Source of the DNA: Neobacillus sp. PS3-12
Lineage (GTDB): Bacteria > Bacillota > Bacilli > Bacillales > Cytobacillaceae
Assembly (NCBI RefSeq): GCF_030915385.1
Contig: NZ_CP133268.1
Coordinates: 2,409,430 to 2,473,429, forward strand
Direction: 5' to 3'
Length of the DNA: 64,000 nt
Shown in pieces: positions 17,337 to 27,248 of this stretch (positions within the stretch are counted from its first letter, which is position 1; every line of letters starts with the position of its first letter). The position numbers were made by a program, and so were the translations under genes. The notes beneath the pieces were generated by a model. It did no database searches. It saw only the letters and a program-made list of their open reading frames with translations, and was not told the origin of the DNA.

Positions 17337-18557
17337 ATGAACGTAGCTGAATATGCAAAGCTAACAGATTTCATCGATATTCATACATTGAATAGTGCTC
17401 AAGAAAAGCTTGCGAAGCTGGTCAATATTCCTGTCATCACTGTGGATTTTGAGGGAAAACCAATTGGACAAAACAATTTCACATCATTTTGCAATCTCAT
17501 CCGTTCATCAAAGAAAGGTGTCGAACATTGTATTAATTGTGATTTTGAAGCGATGAATTTGGCAGTTAAAGATCGGCAGTCACGAATCTATAATTGCCAT
17601 ATGGGTCTCAAGGATTGTGTAGCCCCTATTTTCGTTAATGATATCTTTCTGGGATCTGTGCTGGGTGGACAAGTTTTAATTGAAGGTGAACAAACGAGGG
17701 ATTCCATTGATATTGAAAAAATTGCAAAGGAATTTGACATTCCTCTTGACCAATTAAGCAAAGCAGTCGAACAAATTCCCCTGGCCTCTCAAGAATTTTT
17801 AAAAAATTGCCTTGACTTCTATAACTTCCTTGCGAGTTATTTCGCTGAAATGGGAATGTCGAGAATTACACATGAAAAGTTATTAAATGAAAGCCGAGAA
17901 AAGCTTCTTCTTGAACAAAAAGCTAAGAAAATGGAGTTAAAAACAATTGAGGCACAGATTAATCCGCATTTTCTGTTTAATACGCTGAATTCTATTGCCA
18001 GAATGGCTTTAATTGAGGATGCGCCGCAAACAGAAGAGCTGATCTACAATCTATCGGATCTTTTAAGATATAATCTTAAAAATATTGAAGAATTCCCTAA
18101 AATAAGAGATGAAATGAGCAATATCAAACGATATCTTTTTATCCAAACACTACGATATAGTGACCGAATCAGTTATTCTATGTCCATTGATGATTCAATT
18201 CTTGATTTTCGAATTCCAGCCATGACGTTACAACCTTTAGTTGAAAATTGTTTAGTACATGGGCTGGAGGCAAAAAAAGAAGGTGGAACGGTTGAAATTA
18301 CCGGAACGTTATCATCCGACAGCGAAATCGTTTTAAAAATATGTGATAACGGAGTGGGCATTAATCCTGAATTGGTAAAAGAGTTCAATGAAAAACGCCA
18401 TTCACCTAGTGATGCGCTAGGGATTGGGATATTAAATACACAAGAAAGGCTCCGCCATTATTTTGGTAATAATTATGGGCTGACATTCGAAAGTTTAATT
18501 AATGAAAGAACCACTGTCTATGTCCATATTCCTTGTATTAAAGACTTTCCTAGATAG
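17337..18557 (+). CDS. Sensor histidine kinase with PocR ligand-binding domain
   Basis: Residues about 10-170 form a PocR sensory domain (PVITVDFEGKPI, GVEHCINCDFEAM, YNCHMGLKDCVAPI, GSVLGGQV), with clustered cysteines C52, C65, C68, C87 and C94. A short coiled coil (180-203) leads to a LytS/YesM-type kinase domain with phosphoacceptor H211 in EAQINPHFLFNTLNSIARM, then an HATPase domain (CDNGVGINPELV, GIGILNTQERL). There is no membrane segment, so it senses a cytosolic ligand. PocR in Salmonella responds to 1,2-propanediol, so a diol is the likely signal. It pairs with the response regulator 12 bp downstream. Confidence 0.92.
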   Translation: MNVAEYAKLTDFIDIHTLNSAQEKLAKLVNIPVITVDFEGKPIGQNNFTSFCNLIRSSKKGVEHCINCDFEAMNLAVKDRQSRIYNCHMGLKDCVAPIFVNDIFLGSVLGGQVLIEGEQTRDSIDIEKIAKEFDIPLDQLSKAVEQIPLASQEFLKNCLDFYNFLASYFAEMGMSRITHEKLLNESREKLLLEQKAKKMELKTIEAQINPHFLFNTLNSIARMALIEDAPQTEELIYNLSDLLRYNLKNIEEFPKIRDEMSNIKRYLFIQTLRYSDRISYSMSIDDSILDFRIPAMTLQPLVENCLVHGLEAKKEGGTVEITGTLSSDSEIVLKICDNGVGINPELVKEFNEKRHSPSDALGIGILNTQERLRHYFGNNYGLTFESLINERTTVYVHIPCIKDFPR

Positions 18558-18569
18558 GGGCGTTAAAGA

Positions 18570-19310
18570 ATGATTAAATTAATGATTGTTGATGATGAAC
18601 CCTTAGAAAGACTGGCTTTAAGAAAAATTATTAATAGAGAATTATTTCATATTGAGGTTTTAGAAGATGCAAAAAATGGAACTGAGGCATTTGAAAAAGC
18701 TAAGTTACACCGTCCTGATATTATTTTAATGGATATAAGAATGCCAGAAATATCAGGCATTGATGCACAAAAGAAAATCATCAAATTTCTTCCCAATGTT
18801 AAAACCATTATTATTACTGCTTATAGTGATTTTAGCTATGCCCATGAGGCTATTAAGTTTGGTGTAGTGGATTACTTGTTAAAGCCTGCAAGGCCAGAGG
18901 ATGTAAAAAACGCCATTGAGAAAGCAATTTCTTTAATGAATAAAACTCATACCGACTTCCCTGAGCATCATGAACATTCAGGAGAGCATACGCTAGCTGA
19001 GGCAATCAGATACATTGAAAAAAATTATCAAAAAGAGCTGCGGCTGACGGATGTTGCTGATTTTGTTCATTTAAATCCTCAGTATTTAAGCAGGCTTTTT
19101 AAAAAGGGCCTTGGGACAACATTTACCGATTACCTCACCAAACTACGTATTGAGAAGGCCAAAAGGCTACTTTTAGAGACGAATATGCCGATTTACAGAA
19201 TTGCCGTTGAGCTTGGTTTTTCGGATGCTGCCTATTTTAGTAAGGTATTCTTAAAATCAGAAGGAAAATCCCCTTTCGAATTTAAAAAAGTAGCCAGCCT
19301 TTCCGTATAG
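18570..19310 (+). CDS. AraC-type response regulator (YesN-like)
   Basis: A 246-residue protein with an N-terminal receiver domain (acid pocket D8-D9, phospho-acceptor D55 in ILMDIRMPEI, lysine in DYLLKPARPED). A short linker is followed by two AraC helix-turn-helices in the last 100 residues (LTDVADFVHLNPQYLSRLFKK and YRIAVELGFSDAAYFSKVF). It is the cognate partner of the PocR kinase. It most likely activates the divergent shell-and-enzyme operon when phosphorylated; this rests on gene position. Confidence 0.92.
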   Translation: MIKLMIVDDEPLERLALRKIINRELFHIEVLEDAKNGTEAFEKAKLHRPDIILMDIRMPEISGIDAQKKIIKFLPNVKTIIITAYSDFSYAHEAIKFGVVDYLLKPARPEDVKNAIEKAISLMNKTHTDFPEHHEHSGEHTLAEAIRYIEKNYQKELRLTDVADFVHLNPQYLSRLFKKGLGTTFTDYLTKLRIEKAKRLLLETNMPIYRIAVELGFSDAAYFSKVFLKSEGKSPFEFKKVASLSV

Positions 19311-19336
19311 CAAATTTTTGGCTTGATTATTCGGCT

Positions 19337-19366
19337 GTTGATATCCGCTCCAGGCACTTGCCTTCT
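19337..19366. repeat. Fragment of a GC-rich Bacillaceae intergenic element
   Basis: GTTGATATCCGCTCCAGGCA followed by CTTGCCTTC matches the left end of the complete element at 24732-24860. The rest is missing. Confidence 0.5.
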
Positions 19367-19423
19367 ACCATTTATTAGGACACCATTACAGATCTTCTCG
19401 ACCATTTACCACCATTTTGTTAC

Positions 19424-19452
19424 GAAAAAAACGTCTGGGTGCTCCCAGACGC
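19424..19452 (-). terminator. Terminator of tdk
   Basis: On the minus strand, the stem GCGTCTGGG/CCCAGACG with loop AGCA is followed by seven T. It also sits between convergent genes. Confidence 0.9.
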
Positions 19453-20061
19453 TTATTTATTGGTTTGTTCGATATAACGATGTGCTGATTGAGGAACTTC
19501 GTGGTGATGGCGGCAGCGAGGCTCGTATGCTTCTGCGGCACCCACCAGTATAACTGGGTCATAGTACGAAGCAGGTTCACCATCAATCAAGCGCTGGGTG
19601 CGGCTTGCAGGCGATCCGCAAACGGTACACACGGCTTGTAGCTTCGTAATCTGCTCTGCAATCGAAAGCAATGCCGGCATCGGACCAAACGGCTCACCAC
19701 GGAAATCCTGATCAAGACCTGCAGCAATGACACGATAACCCTCATCAGCCAGCTGCTGAATGACACGAACAATTCCTTCATCAAAAAATTGCACTTCATC
19801 AATCGCAATTACGTCTATTTCTGCTTCAACATGATGCAAGATTTCGATGGAATGGGATATAGGCTTCGCAATAAACGATAGACCATTATGGGATACAACC
19901 GCCTGCTCGCTGTAACGATTATCAATTTTCGGTTTAAACACAGCTATTTTCTGTTTCGCAAACTGGGCCCGCTTCACCCGTCGGATTAATTCCTCCGACT
20001 TACCGGAAAACATACTGCCACAGATAATCTCTACCCAACCGCTTTGCTTCATCACATACAT
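19453..20061 (-). CDS. tdk: Thymidine kinase
   Basis: Phosphorylates thymidine for salvage. The start is set at ATG 20061 ([21 protein letters not shown]), where GGAAGGGAG is well spaced and which matches the B. subtilis start; the open frame extends further upstream without support. The P-loop [17 protein letters not shown], and the zinc-binding [14 protein letters not shown] with a later CRHHHEVP are present. About 202 residues. It follows rpmE, with a terminator between them. Confidence 0.96.
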   Translation of the reverse strand: MYVMKQSGWVEIICGSMFSGKSEELIRRVKRAQFAKQKIAVFKPKIDNRYSEQAVVSHNGLSFIAKPISHSIEILHHVEAEIDVIAIDEVQFFDEGIVRVIQQLADEGYRVIAAGLDQDFRGEPFGPMPALLSIAEQITKLQAVCTVCGSPASRTQRLIDGEPASYYDPVILVGAAEAYEPRCRHHHEVPQSAHRYIEQTNK

Positions 20062-20125
20062 AAAACGGGGTCTCCCTTCCATATACGAAAACTTTTCATA
20101 AGTAGTATCTTGAATTATTTGCAAT

Positions 20126-20162
20126 AAAAAACAGGCAAGCCATATTCCCTCTTGCCTGTTCC
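20126..20162 (-). terminator. Terminator of rpmE
   Basis: Minus-strand stem AACAGGCAAG/CTTGCCTGTT followed by TTTTTA. Confidence 0.88.
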
Positions 20163-20169
20163 TAAGCAA

Positions 20170-20379
20170 TTATTGTTGTTGTTTAATGCCGTATTTTTTA
20201 TTGAAGCGGTCAACACGTCCGCCAGCTTCAGCAAATTTTTGACGACCAGTATAAAATGGATGACACTCAGAACAAGTTTCAACGCGAATTTCGTTTTTTA
20301 CAGATCCGCCTTCAAACGTGTTGCCACATGCACATGTGATCGTTACTTTTTTATAATTTGGATGAATTCCTGCTTTCAT
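20170..20379 (-). CDS. rpmE: Ribosomal protein bL31, zinc type
   Basis: A 69-residue large-subunit protein. The four zinc cysteines lie in TCACGNTF (CxC) and [10 protein letters not shown] (CxxC), so this is the zinc-containing paralogue (the zinc-free YtiA type lacks them). The ribosome site is AAAGGAG. It is transcribed from its own promoter at 20475-20503 and followed by a strong terminator. Confidence 0.97.
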   Translation of the reverse strand: MKAGIHPNYKKVTITCACGNTFEGGSVKNEIRVETCSECHPFYTGRQKFAEAGGRVDRFNKKYGIKQQQ

Positions 20380-20474
20380 TCTTTTCAGCTCCTTTACGCC
20401 CTGAGTCTTTCGAAACAGAGTTATATGAATGCCCGCATAATGCGGACAAGGTTTACTAAAAACACACTGGTAAT

Positions 20475-20503
20475 ATTATAGCAAGCCCCTACCACTTTGG
20501 CAA
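20475..20503 (-). promoter_or_regulatory. Sigma-A promoter of rpmE
   Basis: On the minus strand TTGCCA and TATAAT are separated by exactly 17 bases. It lies about 100 bp upstream of the rpmE start. It is the clearest housekeeping promoter in this block. Confidence 0.82.
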
Positions 20504-20576
20504 GCGGCGCTTACATCCTTTTTTTTACAAAAATGAACCAAGTCGGCGTCACCGAGACAACTTAGCGTTGTCCACT

Positions 20577-21841
20577 TTAACTGCGGCGCGCCTTTAATTC
20601 TTCTCCGAGCTGGGCGAAGAACTCTTCATTGGATTTGGTTTGTTTTAGTTTTTTCAAGAAACGTTCGGCAAAGTCTGGTGAATCGGTCATCGATTTGCGA
20701 ATTGCCCATAATTTATCAAGCTGATCTTTTGGCAGCAAGAGTTCTTCCTTCCGTGTTCCGGAACGGCGAATGTCGATGGCCAGGAAAAGCGGCGCTCTGC
20801 AAGCGAACGATCGAGATGAAGCTCCATGTTACCTGTTCCTTTAAATTCCTCATAAATCACGTCGTCCATCCGTGATCCTGTATCCACAAGGGCTGTTGCC
20901 AAAATCGTTAAGCTGCCACCCTCTTCAATATTACGGGCAGCACCGAAGAATCGTTTTGGACGGTGGAACGCAGCAGGGTCAATACCACCTGACAAGGTCC
21001 TTCCGCTTGGCGGAATCACAAGGTTGTAAGCACGAGCCAGACGAGTAATACTGTCCATTAAAATGACAACATCGCGTTTATGCTCCACAAGACGCATGGC
21101 ACGGTCAAGCACAAGCTCGGCCACTTTAATGTGGTTTTCCGGCACTTCATCAAATGTTGAGCTGACAACATCACCGGCTACGGAACGCTCAATGTCAGTT
21201 ACCTCTTCCGGACGCTCATCAATCAATAACACAATTAATTCTGCTTCAGGATGGTTAGTTGTGATGCTGTTGGCAATTTCTTTTAACAGCATGGTTTTAC
21301 CTGCTTTTGGCGGTGCCACAATCAATCCCCGCTGACCAAAGCCAACAGGTGCCAAGAGATCCATAATTCTGGTTGATATGCCTTTAGGTCCTGTTTCAAG
21401 CTTCATTTGACGATCAGGATATAGCGGCGTTAAAGCTGGGAAGTGAACGCGCTCTTTTGCAGATTCCGGGTCGTCCCCGTTTACTGCCTCAACATGCAAA
21501 AGACCATAGTAGCGCTCATTTTCCTTTGGAGGTCGAACCTTACCAGAAACTTTGTCACCATTGCGAAGGTCAAAGCGGCGAATTTGTGATGCAGAGATAT
21601 AAATATCCTCGGAGCTTGGGGAGTAATTTATTGGACGTAAGAAGCCAAAGCCTTCCGACTGAATAATTTCGAGTACGCCTTCCATGAAAAAATAACCTTG
21701 CTGCTCAGCACGTGCTTTCAAGATTGCAAAAATTAATTCTTTCTTAGTCATTTTGCTGTAATAGGACACTTTAAATTCACGGGCAAGCTCATAAAGTTCC
21801 TTTAATTTCATATTTTCTAAGCCTGATATTGTTACTTCCAT
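20577..21841 (-). pseudogene. rho: Transcription termination factor Rho, with a late frameshift
   Basis: Rho is the RNA-dependent ATPase helicase of factor-dependent termination. The N-terminal Rho domain ([18 protein letters not shown]), RNA-binding [15 protein letters not shown], Walker [17 protein letters not shown] and Q-loop region are intact. The frame breaks after [11 protein letters not shown] near 20785-20788, at a run of four T (minus strand). One more T gives [16 protein letters not shown] and the complete usual C-terminus through FAERFLKKLK to GEELKARRS, stop 20577-20579. The repaired product has about 422 residues. As given, the last 67 residues are replaced. It is called frameshifted on the raw sequence; consensus error is the simpler reading. 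Confidence 0.88.
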
Positions 21842-22100
21842 TTGTACACCACTCTTTGATATTTTAAATACTATCCATAATTTTGGAGGAAAGATTCTAT
21901 ATTTTTACAGAAGATATTGTGAAGTATTAGGAAAAGGAAAAAATGTAGAAAAATTCACAATTTCTATTTTACCCTCTATAACCAACATTAATCAATAAAT
22001 TTTTAAAATTGGAAGAAAAATCAAGGAAGGAGCAAAATTGTGGAGGAGAGAATGTCTCAGGATGGGCAAGCCCTCCCAAGACATCCTTTCACTTTTTTGC

Positions 22101-23063
22101 TTATTTCATAACAAGATTTGGTTTCTTTTTCAAGCTGTGTGAACCGTCAACAAAGCGGACTGTTCCTGATTTAGCACGCATAACAATGGAATGCGTTTTG
22201 GCCCTTGGTCCTTTAAACTGTACACCTTTTAATAGCTCACCATCTGTTACACCGGTTGCTGCAAAGATCGCATCATCGCCTCTAACAAGGTCTTCCATGC
22301 GTAATATATGGTTTACATCAAGTCCCATACCCTTACAACGCTCGAGTTCTGCTTCGTTTTGCGGCAGCAATTTACCAATCAGTTCGCCGCCTAGACATTT
22401 AAGTGCAACCGCTGCAAGCACGCCTTCTGGTGCGCCACCTGATCCGAACAGGATATCCACACCTGTAAAGTCAAATGCAGTGTTAATTGCACCGGCAACA
22501 TCACCATTTTCTATTAGCTTGATTCTGGCGCCTGCGTCACGGATTTGACGGATGATTTCTTCATGACGAGGACGGTTTAAAATTGTTGCCACGACATCTT
22601 CAATATCCTTGTTTTTGGCTTTGGCGACTGCTCTTAAGTTGTCGATCACAGGTGCATTAATATCAACCTGTCCAATCGCTTCCGGACCAACCGCAATTTT
22701 GTCCATGTACATGTCTGGCGCATGGAGAAGATTGCCTTCATCGGCAATGGCAATGACAGCCAGCGCATTCCAGCCTCCTGCGGCAAGAATTTCGGTACCT
22801 TCAAGTGGGTCTACAGCCACGTCAACATGCGGGCCCCAGCCTGTCCCAAGTTTTTCACCGATGTATAGCATTGGTGCTTCGTCCATTTCGCCTTCCCCGA
22901 TAACAACGGTTCCTTTCATTGGGACTGTATCAAATACACGACGCATCGCCGATGTTGCTGCATCATCGGCCTCCATTTTTCTCCCGCGGCCCATCCATCT
23001 TGCAGAGGCAAGGGCAGCAGCCTCTGTTACACGGACAAGTTCCATTGTTAAACTTCTTTCCAT
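22101..23063 (-). CDS. glpX: Class II fructose-1,6-bisphosphatase
   Basis: Gluconeogenic hydrolysis of fructose-1,6-bisphosphate. The start is read at ATG 23063 ([14 protein letters not shown]), nine bases after GGGGGA. GlpX motifs are present: [45 protein letters not shown], and [16 protein letters not shown]. About 320 residues. As in B. subtilis it lies between murA2 and rho. Confidence 0.95.
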   Translation of the reverse strand: MERSLTMELVRVTEAAALASARWMGRGRKMEADDAATSAMRRVFDTVPMKGTVVIGEGEMDEAPMLYIGEKLGTGWGPHVDVAVDPLEGTEILAAGGWNALAVIAIADEGNLLHAPDMYMDKIAVGPEAIGQVDINAPVIDNLRAVAKAKNKDIEDVVATILNRPRHEEIIRQIRDAGARIKLIENGDVAGAINTAFDFTGVDILFGSGGAPEGVLAAVALKCLGGELIGKLLPQNEAELERCKGMGLDVNHILRMEDLVRGDDAIFAATGVTDGELLKGVQFKGPRAKTHSIVMRAKSGTVRFVDGSHSLKKKPNLVMK

Positions 23064-23112
23064 TTGTTTCAATCCCCCAATTTCTCCTCATTTTACGCCA
23101 AATCTTGATGTT

Positions 23113-24402
23113 TTATATATTTTTTAAATGCTCTACTTCTTCTTTTGTTAATGATTCGCGCCATACTGTGGCACCAAGGCCGGTTAATTTTTCAACAAGA
23201 TTGCTGTAGCCTCTGTCAATATGTTCGAGTCCCGTAACTTCAGTCACTCCATCAGCTAAAAGTTCGGCAATGACAAGTGCCGCTCCAGCACGGAGGTCGC
23301 TTGCTTTCACCTTTGCCCCTTGCAGCTGAATAGGTCCATTGATAATGGCGGTACGTCCTTCGACTTTTATGTTGGCATTCATTCTTCTTAACTCATCAAT
23401 ATGTTTAAAACGGGCACCATAAATAGTATCAGTAACCATACTTGATCCAGCCGCTTTTGTCAGCAAGGTCGTAAATGGCTGCTGCAGATCTGTCGGGAAC
23501 CCAGGATAAACAAGCGTTTTAATATCAACCGCTTTCAATGGATTGGGACCTGGTTCAACATAAATCTGATCATCACCAGATTCAACATTGACGCCCATTT
23601 CACGAAGTTTGGCAGTAAGTGACTCTAAGTGCTGCGGAATGACATTGTCAATCAGCATGCCTTGTCCAACTGTAGCGCCCATGATCATAAAAGTTCCTGC
23701 TTCAATTCGGTCAGGAATAATTGTATGTCGGCAGCCATGCAGACTTTCGACACCGTCAATACGAATAACATCTGTACCTGCACCTTTAATTTTAGCCCCC
23801 ATATTCGTTAGCAATGTGGCGACATCGATAATTTCAGGTTCCTTTGCGGCATTTTCGATGACCGTCCGCCCTTTTGCCCGAACTGCTGCGAGCATAATAT
23901 TGATCGTTGCCCCCACACTGACAACATCCAGATAGATGCGGGCACCATGGAGCTCGTCCGCCCGTAAGTAAATCGCTCCTTGCTCATTGGTTACATTTGC
24001 TCCAAGTGCTTCAAAGCCTTTAATATGCTGGTCAATTGGCCTTGGCCCAAGATGGCATCCGCCAGGGAGGCCGATCACTGCTTTTTTAAAGCGGCCAAGC
24101 ATCGCTCCCATTAAATAATAGCTGGCACGCAGTTTTTTGACTTTTCCATTTGGCAAAGGCATCGAGATCATTAAGGAGGGATCGACCGTCATTTCTTCAT
24201 CAGAAAAATTGACCTTGCCGCCAATTTCCTCAAGAAGACCCTTTAGGAGCAAGACGTCCGATATATCTGGTAGTCCCTCTATTGTTACAGGAGAGTCCGC
24301 TAAAATTGTCGCTGGAATTAAGGCTACTGCACTATTCTTAGCACCGCTAATCCTTACGGTTCCTTTTAACGGATCACCGCCAGCAATCATAAGTTTTTCC
24401 AT
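23113..24402 (-). CDS. murA2: UDP-N-acetylglucosamine 1-carboxyvinyltransferase (second MurA)
   Basis: Catalyses the first committed step of peptidoglycan synthesis, adding enolpyruvate to UDP-GlcNAc. The catalytic cysteine is C116 in [12 protein letters not shown], so it should be sensitive to fosfomycin. K22-N23 lie in [11 protein letters not shown]. At 429 residues it is full length. Its position beside transaldolase and fbaA identifies it as the MurAB/MurZ paralogue, not the main MurAA. Confidence 0.94.
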   Translation of the reverse strand: MEKLMIAGGDPLKGTVRISGAKNSAVALIPATILADSPVTIEGLPDISDVLLLKGLLEEIGGKVNFSDEEMTVDPSLMISMPLPNGKVKKLRASYYLMGAMLGRFKKAVIGLPGGCHLGPRPIDQHIKGFEALGANVTNEQGAIYLRADELHGARIYLDVVSVGATINIMLAAVRAKGRTVIENAAKEPEIIDVATLLTNMGAKIKGAGTDVIRIDGVESLHGCRHTIIPDRIEAGTFMIMGATVGQGMLIDNVIPQHLESLTAKLREMGVNVESGDDQIYVEPGPNPLKAVDIKTLVYPGFPTDLQQPFTTLLTKAAGSSMVTDTIYGARFKHIDELRRMNANIKVEGRTAIINGPIQLQGAKVKASDLRAGAALVIAELLADGVTEVTGLEHIDRGYSNLVEKLTGLGATVWRESLTKEEVEHLKNI

Positions 24403-24731
24403 TTTCTACTCCTTTCTTGCCTTAAGCTGTACCATGAATGGTTTATATATGGGCAATAAGTTGCTCTATTTAGATATTTTTTCCAATAAAAACAGACATA
24501 TTCCGACAATCGTCTAATTTATAGTTTACACGATAAACCAAATTTCATGTATGGTATTTAAAAAAAGTTAACAGAAAATGAAAAAACTTTTTTGTTTACT
24601 CAAACGTTTAAAGGTGTGGAATTTGTCAAGTGGATGCTGGTTTTTTTGTGGAAGTAAGGGCTTGTCTGGGTTTTAATCTTTCCCATAAAAGCCCTTAAAT
24701 GGAATTAAAAATTGGCTGTGTAAATTAGCAT

Positions 24732-24860
24732 GTTGATTTGCGCTCCAGGCGCTTCGCTTTCCGCGGGCGTGCCGGGGAGCCTCCTCGGTGCTAACGCACC
24801 TGTGGGGTCTCCCCTGCCCCGTACTCCCGCAGGAGTCTCGCGCCTTCCACACAAATCAAC
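24732..24860. repeat. GC-rich palindromic intergenic element with 9-bp inverted ends
   Basis: The 499-bp gap between murA2 and tal has no gene. It holds a 129-bp element bounded by GTTGATTTG (24732-24740) and CAAATCAAC (24852-24860). Inside is GC-rich sequence with nested pairs such as CGCTCCAGGCGC with GGCGCGAGAC complements, GGGGAGCC/GGTCTCCCC and CCGCGGGCG/ACTCCCGCAGG. Its base composition is far above the flanks. I recognise the motif as a dispersed Bacillaceae intergenic repeat. No ORF is present. Confidence 0.75.
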
Positions 24861-24901
24861 AGAGCAAAAAATCACAAATTTTACTCAACACAGCCTATAT
24901 A

Positions 24902-25552
24902 TTATGCGTTTGGACGGTTGCTCCAGTCTTTTAGGAAGCTTTCTATTCCTTTGTCTGTTAATGGATGTTTTGTTAATGACATTAACACTTTAAATGGAAT
25001 GGTGGCAATATGTGCTCCTCTTAGGGCTGCTTCTGTTACGTGCATTGGGTGGCGGATCGATGCTGCAATAATTTCAGTTTCAATGCCATGGACTGCAAAA
25101 ATTTCAGCAATCGTTGAAACTAAATCTAAGCCCTCTTGACCAATATCATCTAAACGGCCAAGGAATGGTGAAACATATGTTGCGCCAGCGCGAGCGGCAA
25201 GCAATGCTTGGTTTGCATTAAAAATAAGCGTTACATTTGTTTTGATGCCTTCCTGTGATAATGCATGTACAGCTTTTAAGCCATCTGGAGTCATTGGTAC
25301 TTTAACCGTAATGTTTGGAGCAATTTTTGCAAGCTCTTTACCTTCTTTGATCATTCCTTCGGCATCAAGGGCAATAACCTCTGCACTTACTGAACCAGGA
25401 ACAAGGTCAGTGATTTCTTTTAAACGGTCATGAAAGGATACGTTTCCCTCTTTCGCCACAAGCGTTGGATTGGTTGTAACACCTGCTAAAAGTCCAAGTG
25501 CATAGGCTTCACGAATTTCTTCAATATTAGCTGTGTCAATAAAAAATTTCAT
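24902..25552 (-). CDS. tal: Transaldolase, TalC/fructose-6-phosphate aldolase subfamily
   Basis: Transfers dihydroxyacetone units in the pentose phosphate pathway. It is the short 216-residue type. The Schiff-base lysine is K84 in [11 protein letters not shown]. The N-terminal [13 protein letters not shown] and C-terminal GVTTNPTL motifs fit the family. Located between fbaA and murA2, as in B. subtilis ywjH. Confidence 0.94.
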   Translation of the reverse strand: MKFFIDTANIEEIREAYALGLLAGVTTNPTLVAKEGNVSFHDRLKEITDLVPGSVSAEVIALDAEGMIKEGKELAKIAPNITVKVPMTPDGLKAVHALSQEGIKTNVTLIFNANQALLAARAGATYVSPFLGRLDDIGQEGLDLVSTIAEIFAVHGIETEIIAASIRHPMHVTEAALRGAHIATIPFKVLMSLTKHPLTDKGIESFLKDWSNRPNA

Positions 25553-25612
25553 TTTTCTTCCTCCAAAATTCAGTTTATTTCAACAATTCTATCATTTTTT
25601 AGAAGACATGCT

Positions 25613-25643
25613 GAAACCGTCCTCTCGAGAAGGACGGTTCCAT
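25613..25643 (-). terminator. Hairpin after fbaA
   Basis: AACCGTCCT/AGGACGGTT stem with a TCTCGAG loop between fbaA and tal. The T run is poor on the minus strand, so it may only attenuate or protect the fbaA message. Confidence 0.45.
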
Positions 25644-25661
25644 TTGTTATTTTTTCGCAAA

Positions 25662-26519
25662 TTACGCTTTATTAGAAGAACCAAATTCGCGGATTTTGCC
25701 GATAACAGTTTGTTTAATTACTTCGCGGGCAGGTCCTAAGTATTTCCGTGGATCATACACGTCCGGATCTGCAGCCAGAACTTCACGAACCTTTTTGGCT
25801 GAAGCAATTTGGTTTTCTGTGTTTACATTAATTTTTGCGGTTCCAAGCGAAATCGATTTTTGAATATCATTTGTTGGAATTCCTGTGCCGCCATGAAGTA
25901 CTAATGGCACACCAGTAATTTGCCCGATTTCTTCCATTTCCTTAAAACCTAAATTTGGCTCACCTTTGTATGGACCATGGACAGATCCAAGTGCTGGAGC
26001 AAGGCAATCAATGCCTGTTTCCTTTACAAGTCTTACACATTCTTGTGGGTCCGCATAAATAATGCTTTCACCGATCACATCATCTTCTTGTCCACCGACT
26101 GTGCCTAATTCTGCTTCAACTGAAATACCTTTAGAATGTGCATAATCGACAACTTTTTTGGTGATTTCGATATTTTCTTCAAATGGATGATGGGACGCAT
26201 CAATCATTACAGATGTAAATCCGGCATCCACTGCTTCTTTACATTTATCAAAACTTGAACCATGGTCAAGATGAATAGCTACAGGAACTGTAACTTTCAA
26301 ATCTTCCATTAGCCCTTCTACCATTTTTACAATTGTTTTAAAACCGGTCATATAACGACCTGCGCCTTCAGAAACACCTAGAATAACTGGTGACTTTTCT
26401 TCTTCAGCAGCCTGAAGAATTGCTTGTGTGAATTCTAGATTGTTGATGTTGAATTGACCAACAGCATAGTGGCCCGCTTTCGCTTTATTCAGCATCTCTG
26501 TCATTGAAACTAATGGCAT
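25662..26519 (-). CDS. fbaA: Class II fructose-bisphosphate aldolase
   Basis: Zinc-dependent cleavage of fructose-1,6-bisphosphate in glycolysis and the reverse reaction in gluconeogenesis. 285 residues. The catalytic Asp and first zinc ligand lie at D85-H86 in [11 protein letters not shown]. Other motifs are [26 protein letters not shown] and VLHGGTGIP with another zinc histidine. A strong ribosome site (AAGGAGG) is present. A cre-like sequence lies about 200 bp upstream. Confidence 0.96.
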   Translation of the reverse strand: MPLVSMTEMLNKAKAGHYAVGQFNINNLEFTQAILQAAEEEKSPVILGVSEGAGRYMTGFKTIVKMVEGLMEDLKVTVPVAIHLDHGSSFDKCKEAVDAGFTSVMIDASHHPFEENIEITKKVVDYAHSKGISVEAELGTVGGQEDDVIGESIIYADPQECVRLVKETGIDCLAPALGSVHGPYKGEPNLGFKEMEEIGQITGVPLVLHGGTGIPTNDIQKSISLGTAKINVNTENQIASAKKVREVLAADPDVYDPRKYLGPAREVIKQTVIGKIREFGSSNKA

Positions 26520-26719
26520 TTCTTTTCCTCCTTAATATCGGCTGACATCCTCTCAAAAAAACAGGGATTTCCATATAAAGAATTTCCTTTACATTTCAAA
26601 ATTATGTATCCTTTTAGACCTTGTAGAAAAGATTGACAGCCACTCAAAGTTCATCTGTAATCATATCAAAACAGCTAAAAGAAAGCCATAAAAGGTACTT
26701 ACATTTGCAAACAATTCCA

Positions 26720-26733
26720 ATGAAAACGCTTAT
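26720..26733. promoter_or_regulatory. CcpA cre-like site
   Basis: TGAAAACGCTTATT matches the cre consensus TGWAANCGNTNWCA except for the last two bases. It sits right at the spo0F stop, upstream of fbaA. Confidence 0.35.
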
Positions 26734-27104
26734 TAATTGGTGTTTTGCGGGAGATTGTTTTTAACAGCTGTGCGGATATCATCAATATCAAATGGCTTGG
26801 CAAAATGAGTGATGGCACCCAGGTCTTTTGCTTCTTGAATCATGTCGAGTTCGCCATAGGCTGTCATAATGATGACGCAAATGTCCGGCTCAATCACTTT
26901 CATTCTTTTTAAAATTTCAATGCCATCCATTCCGGGAATTTTCATATCAAGCAAAACGAGGTCAGGCTTATTGTTTTTTACGACTTCAAGTGCTTGAAGA
27001 CCATTTGCTGCCTGGAAGGTGTCATACCCCTCTTTTTGAAAAACTTCATTTAGCAAAATTCTGATCCCAAATTGGTCATCCACGATTAATATTTTCTCTT
27101 TCAT
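26733..27104 (-). CDS. spo0F: Sporulation phosphorelay response regulator Spo0F
   Basis: A single-domain receiver that carries phosphate from the sporulation kinases to Spo0B. 123 residues with no output domain. The acid pocket is D9-D10, phosphorylation site D53 ([13 protein letters not shown]), T81 and K103 in HFAKPFD. The ribosome site is AAGAGGTGG. The gene diverges from ywjG, and the shared 144-bp gap must hold promoters for both. Confidence 0.97.
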   Translation of the reverse strand: MKEKILIVDDQFGIRILLNEVFQKEGYDTFQAANGLQALEVVKNNKPDLVLLDMKIPGMDGIEILKRMKVIEPDICVIIMTAYGELDMIQEAKDLGAITHFAKPFDIDDIRTAVKNNLPQNTN

Positions 27105-27186
27105 CTTGCCACCTCTTTCTATGTATCCTATCTGTATTATATACTTCTATTTTATTTTGCATTTTCCTTCCTTTGACATGTGTCAA

Positions 27187-27215
27187 TTTATGCATTTTCC
27201 TTTGTCGGGTATAAT
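27187..27215 (+). promoter_or_regulatory. Probable promoter of ywjG
   Basis: A perfect TATAAT lies at 27210-27215, 34 bp before the start codon. The -35 position (TTTATG at 27187-27192, 17-base spacer) is weak. The nearby TTTGTCGGG and TGTCAA resemble partial Spo0A boxes, but not closely enough to call. Confidence 0.5.
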
Positions 27216-27248
27216 AAACACGTAAAAAGTGTTTTTCAGGAGGTTTTT

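Noticed and set aside
22009..22548. Plus-strand reading frame opposite glpX
   Set aside because: Antisense shadow of a conserved housekeeping gene; no family match.
27167..27248. Spo0A binding boxes in the spo0F-ywjG gap
   Set aside because: TTTGTCGGG and TGTCAA are only partial matches to TTTGTCGAA; not distinguishable from chance here.
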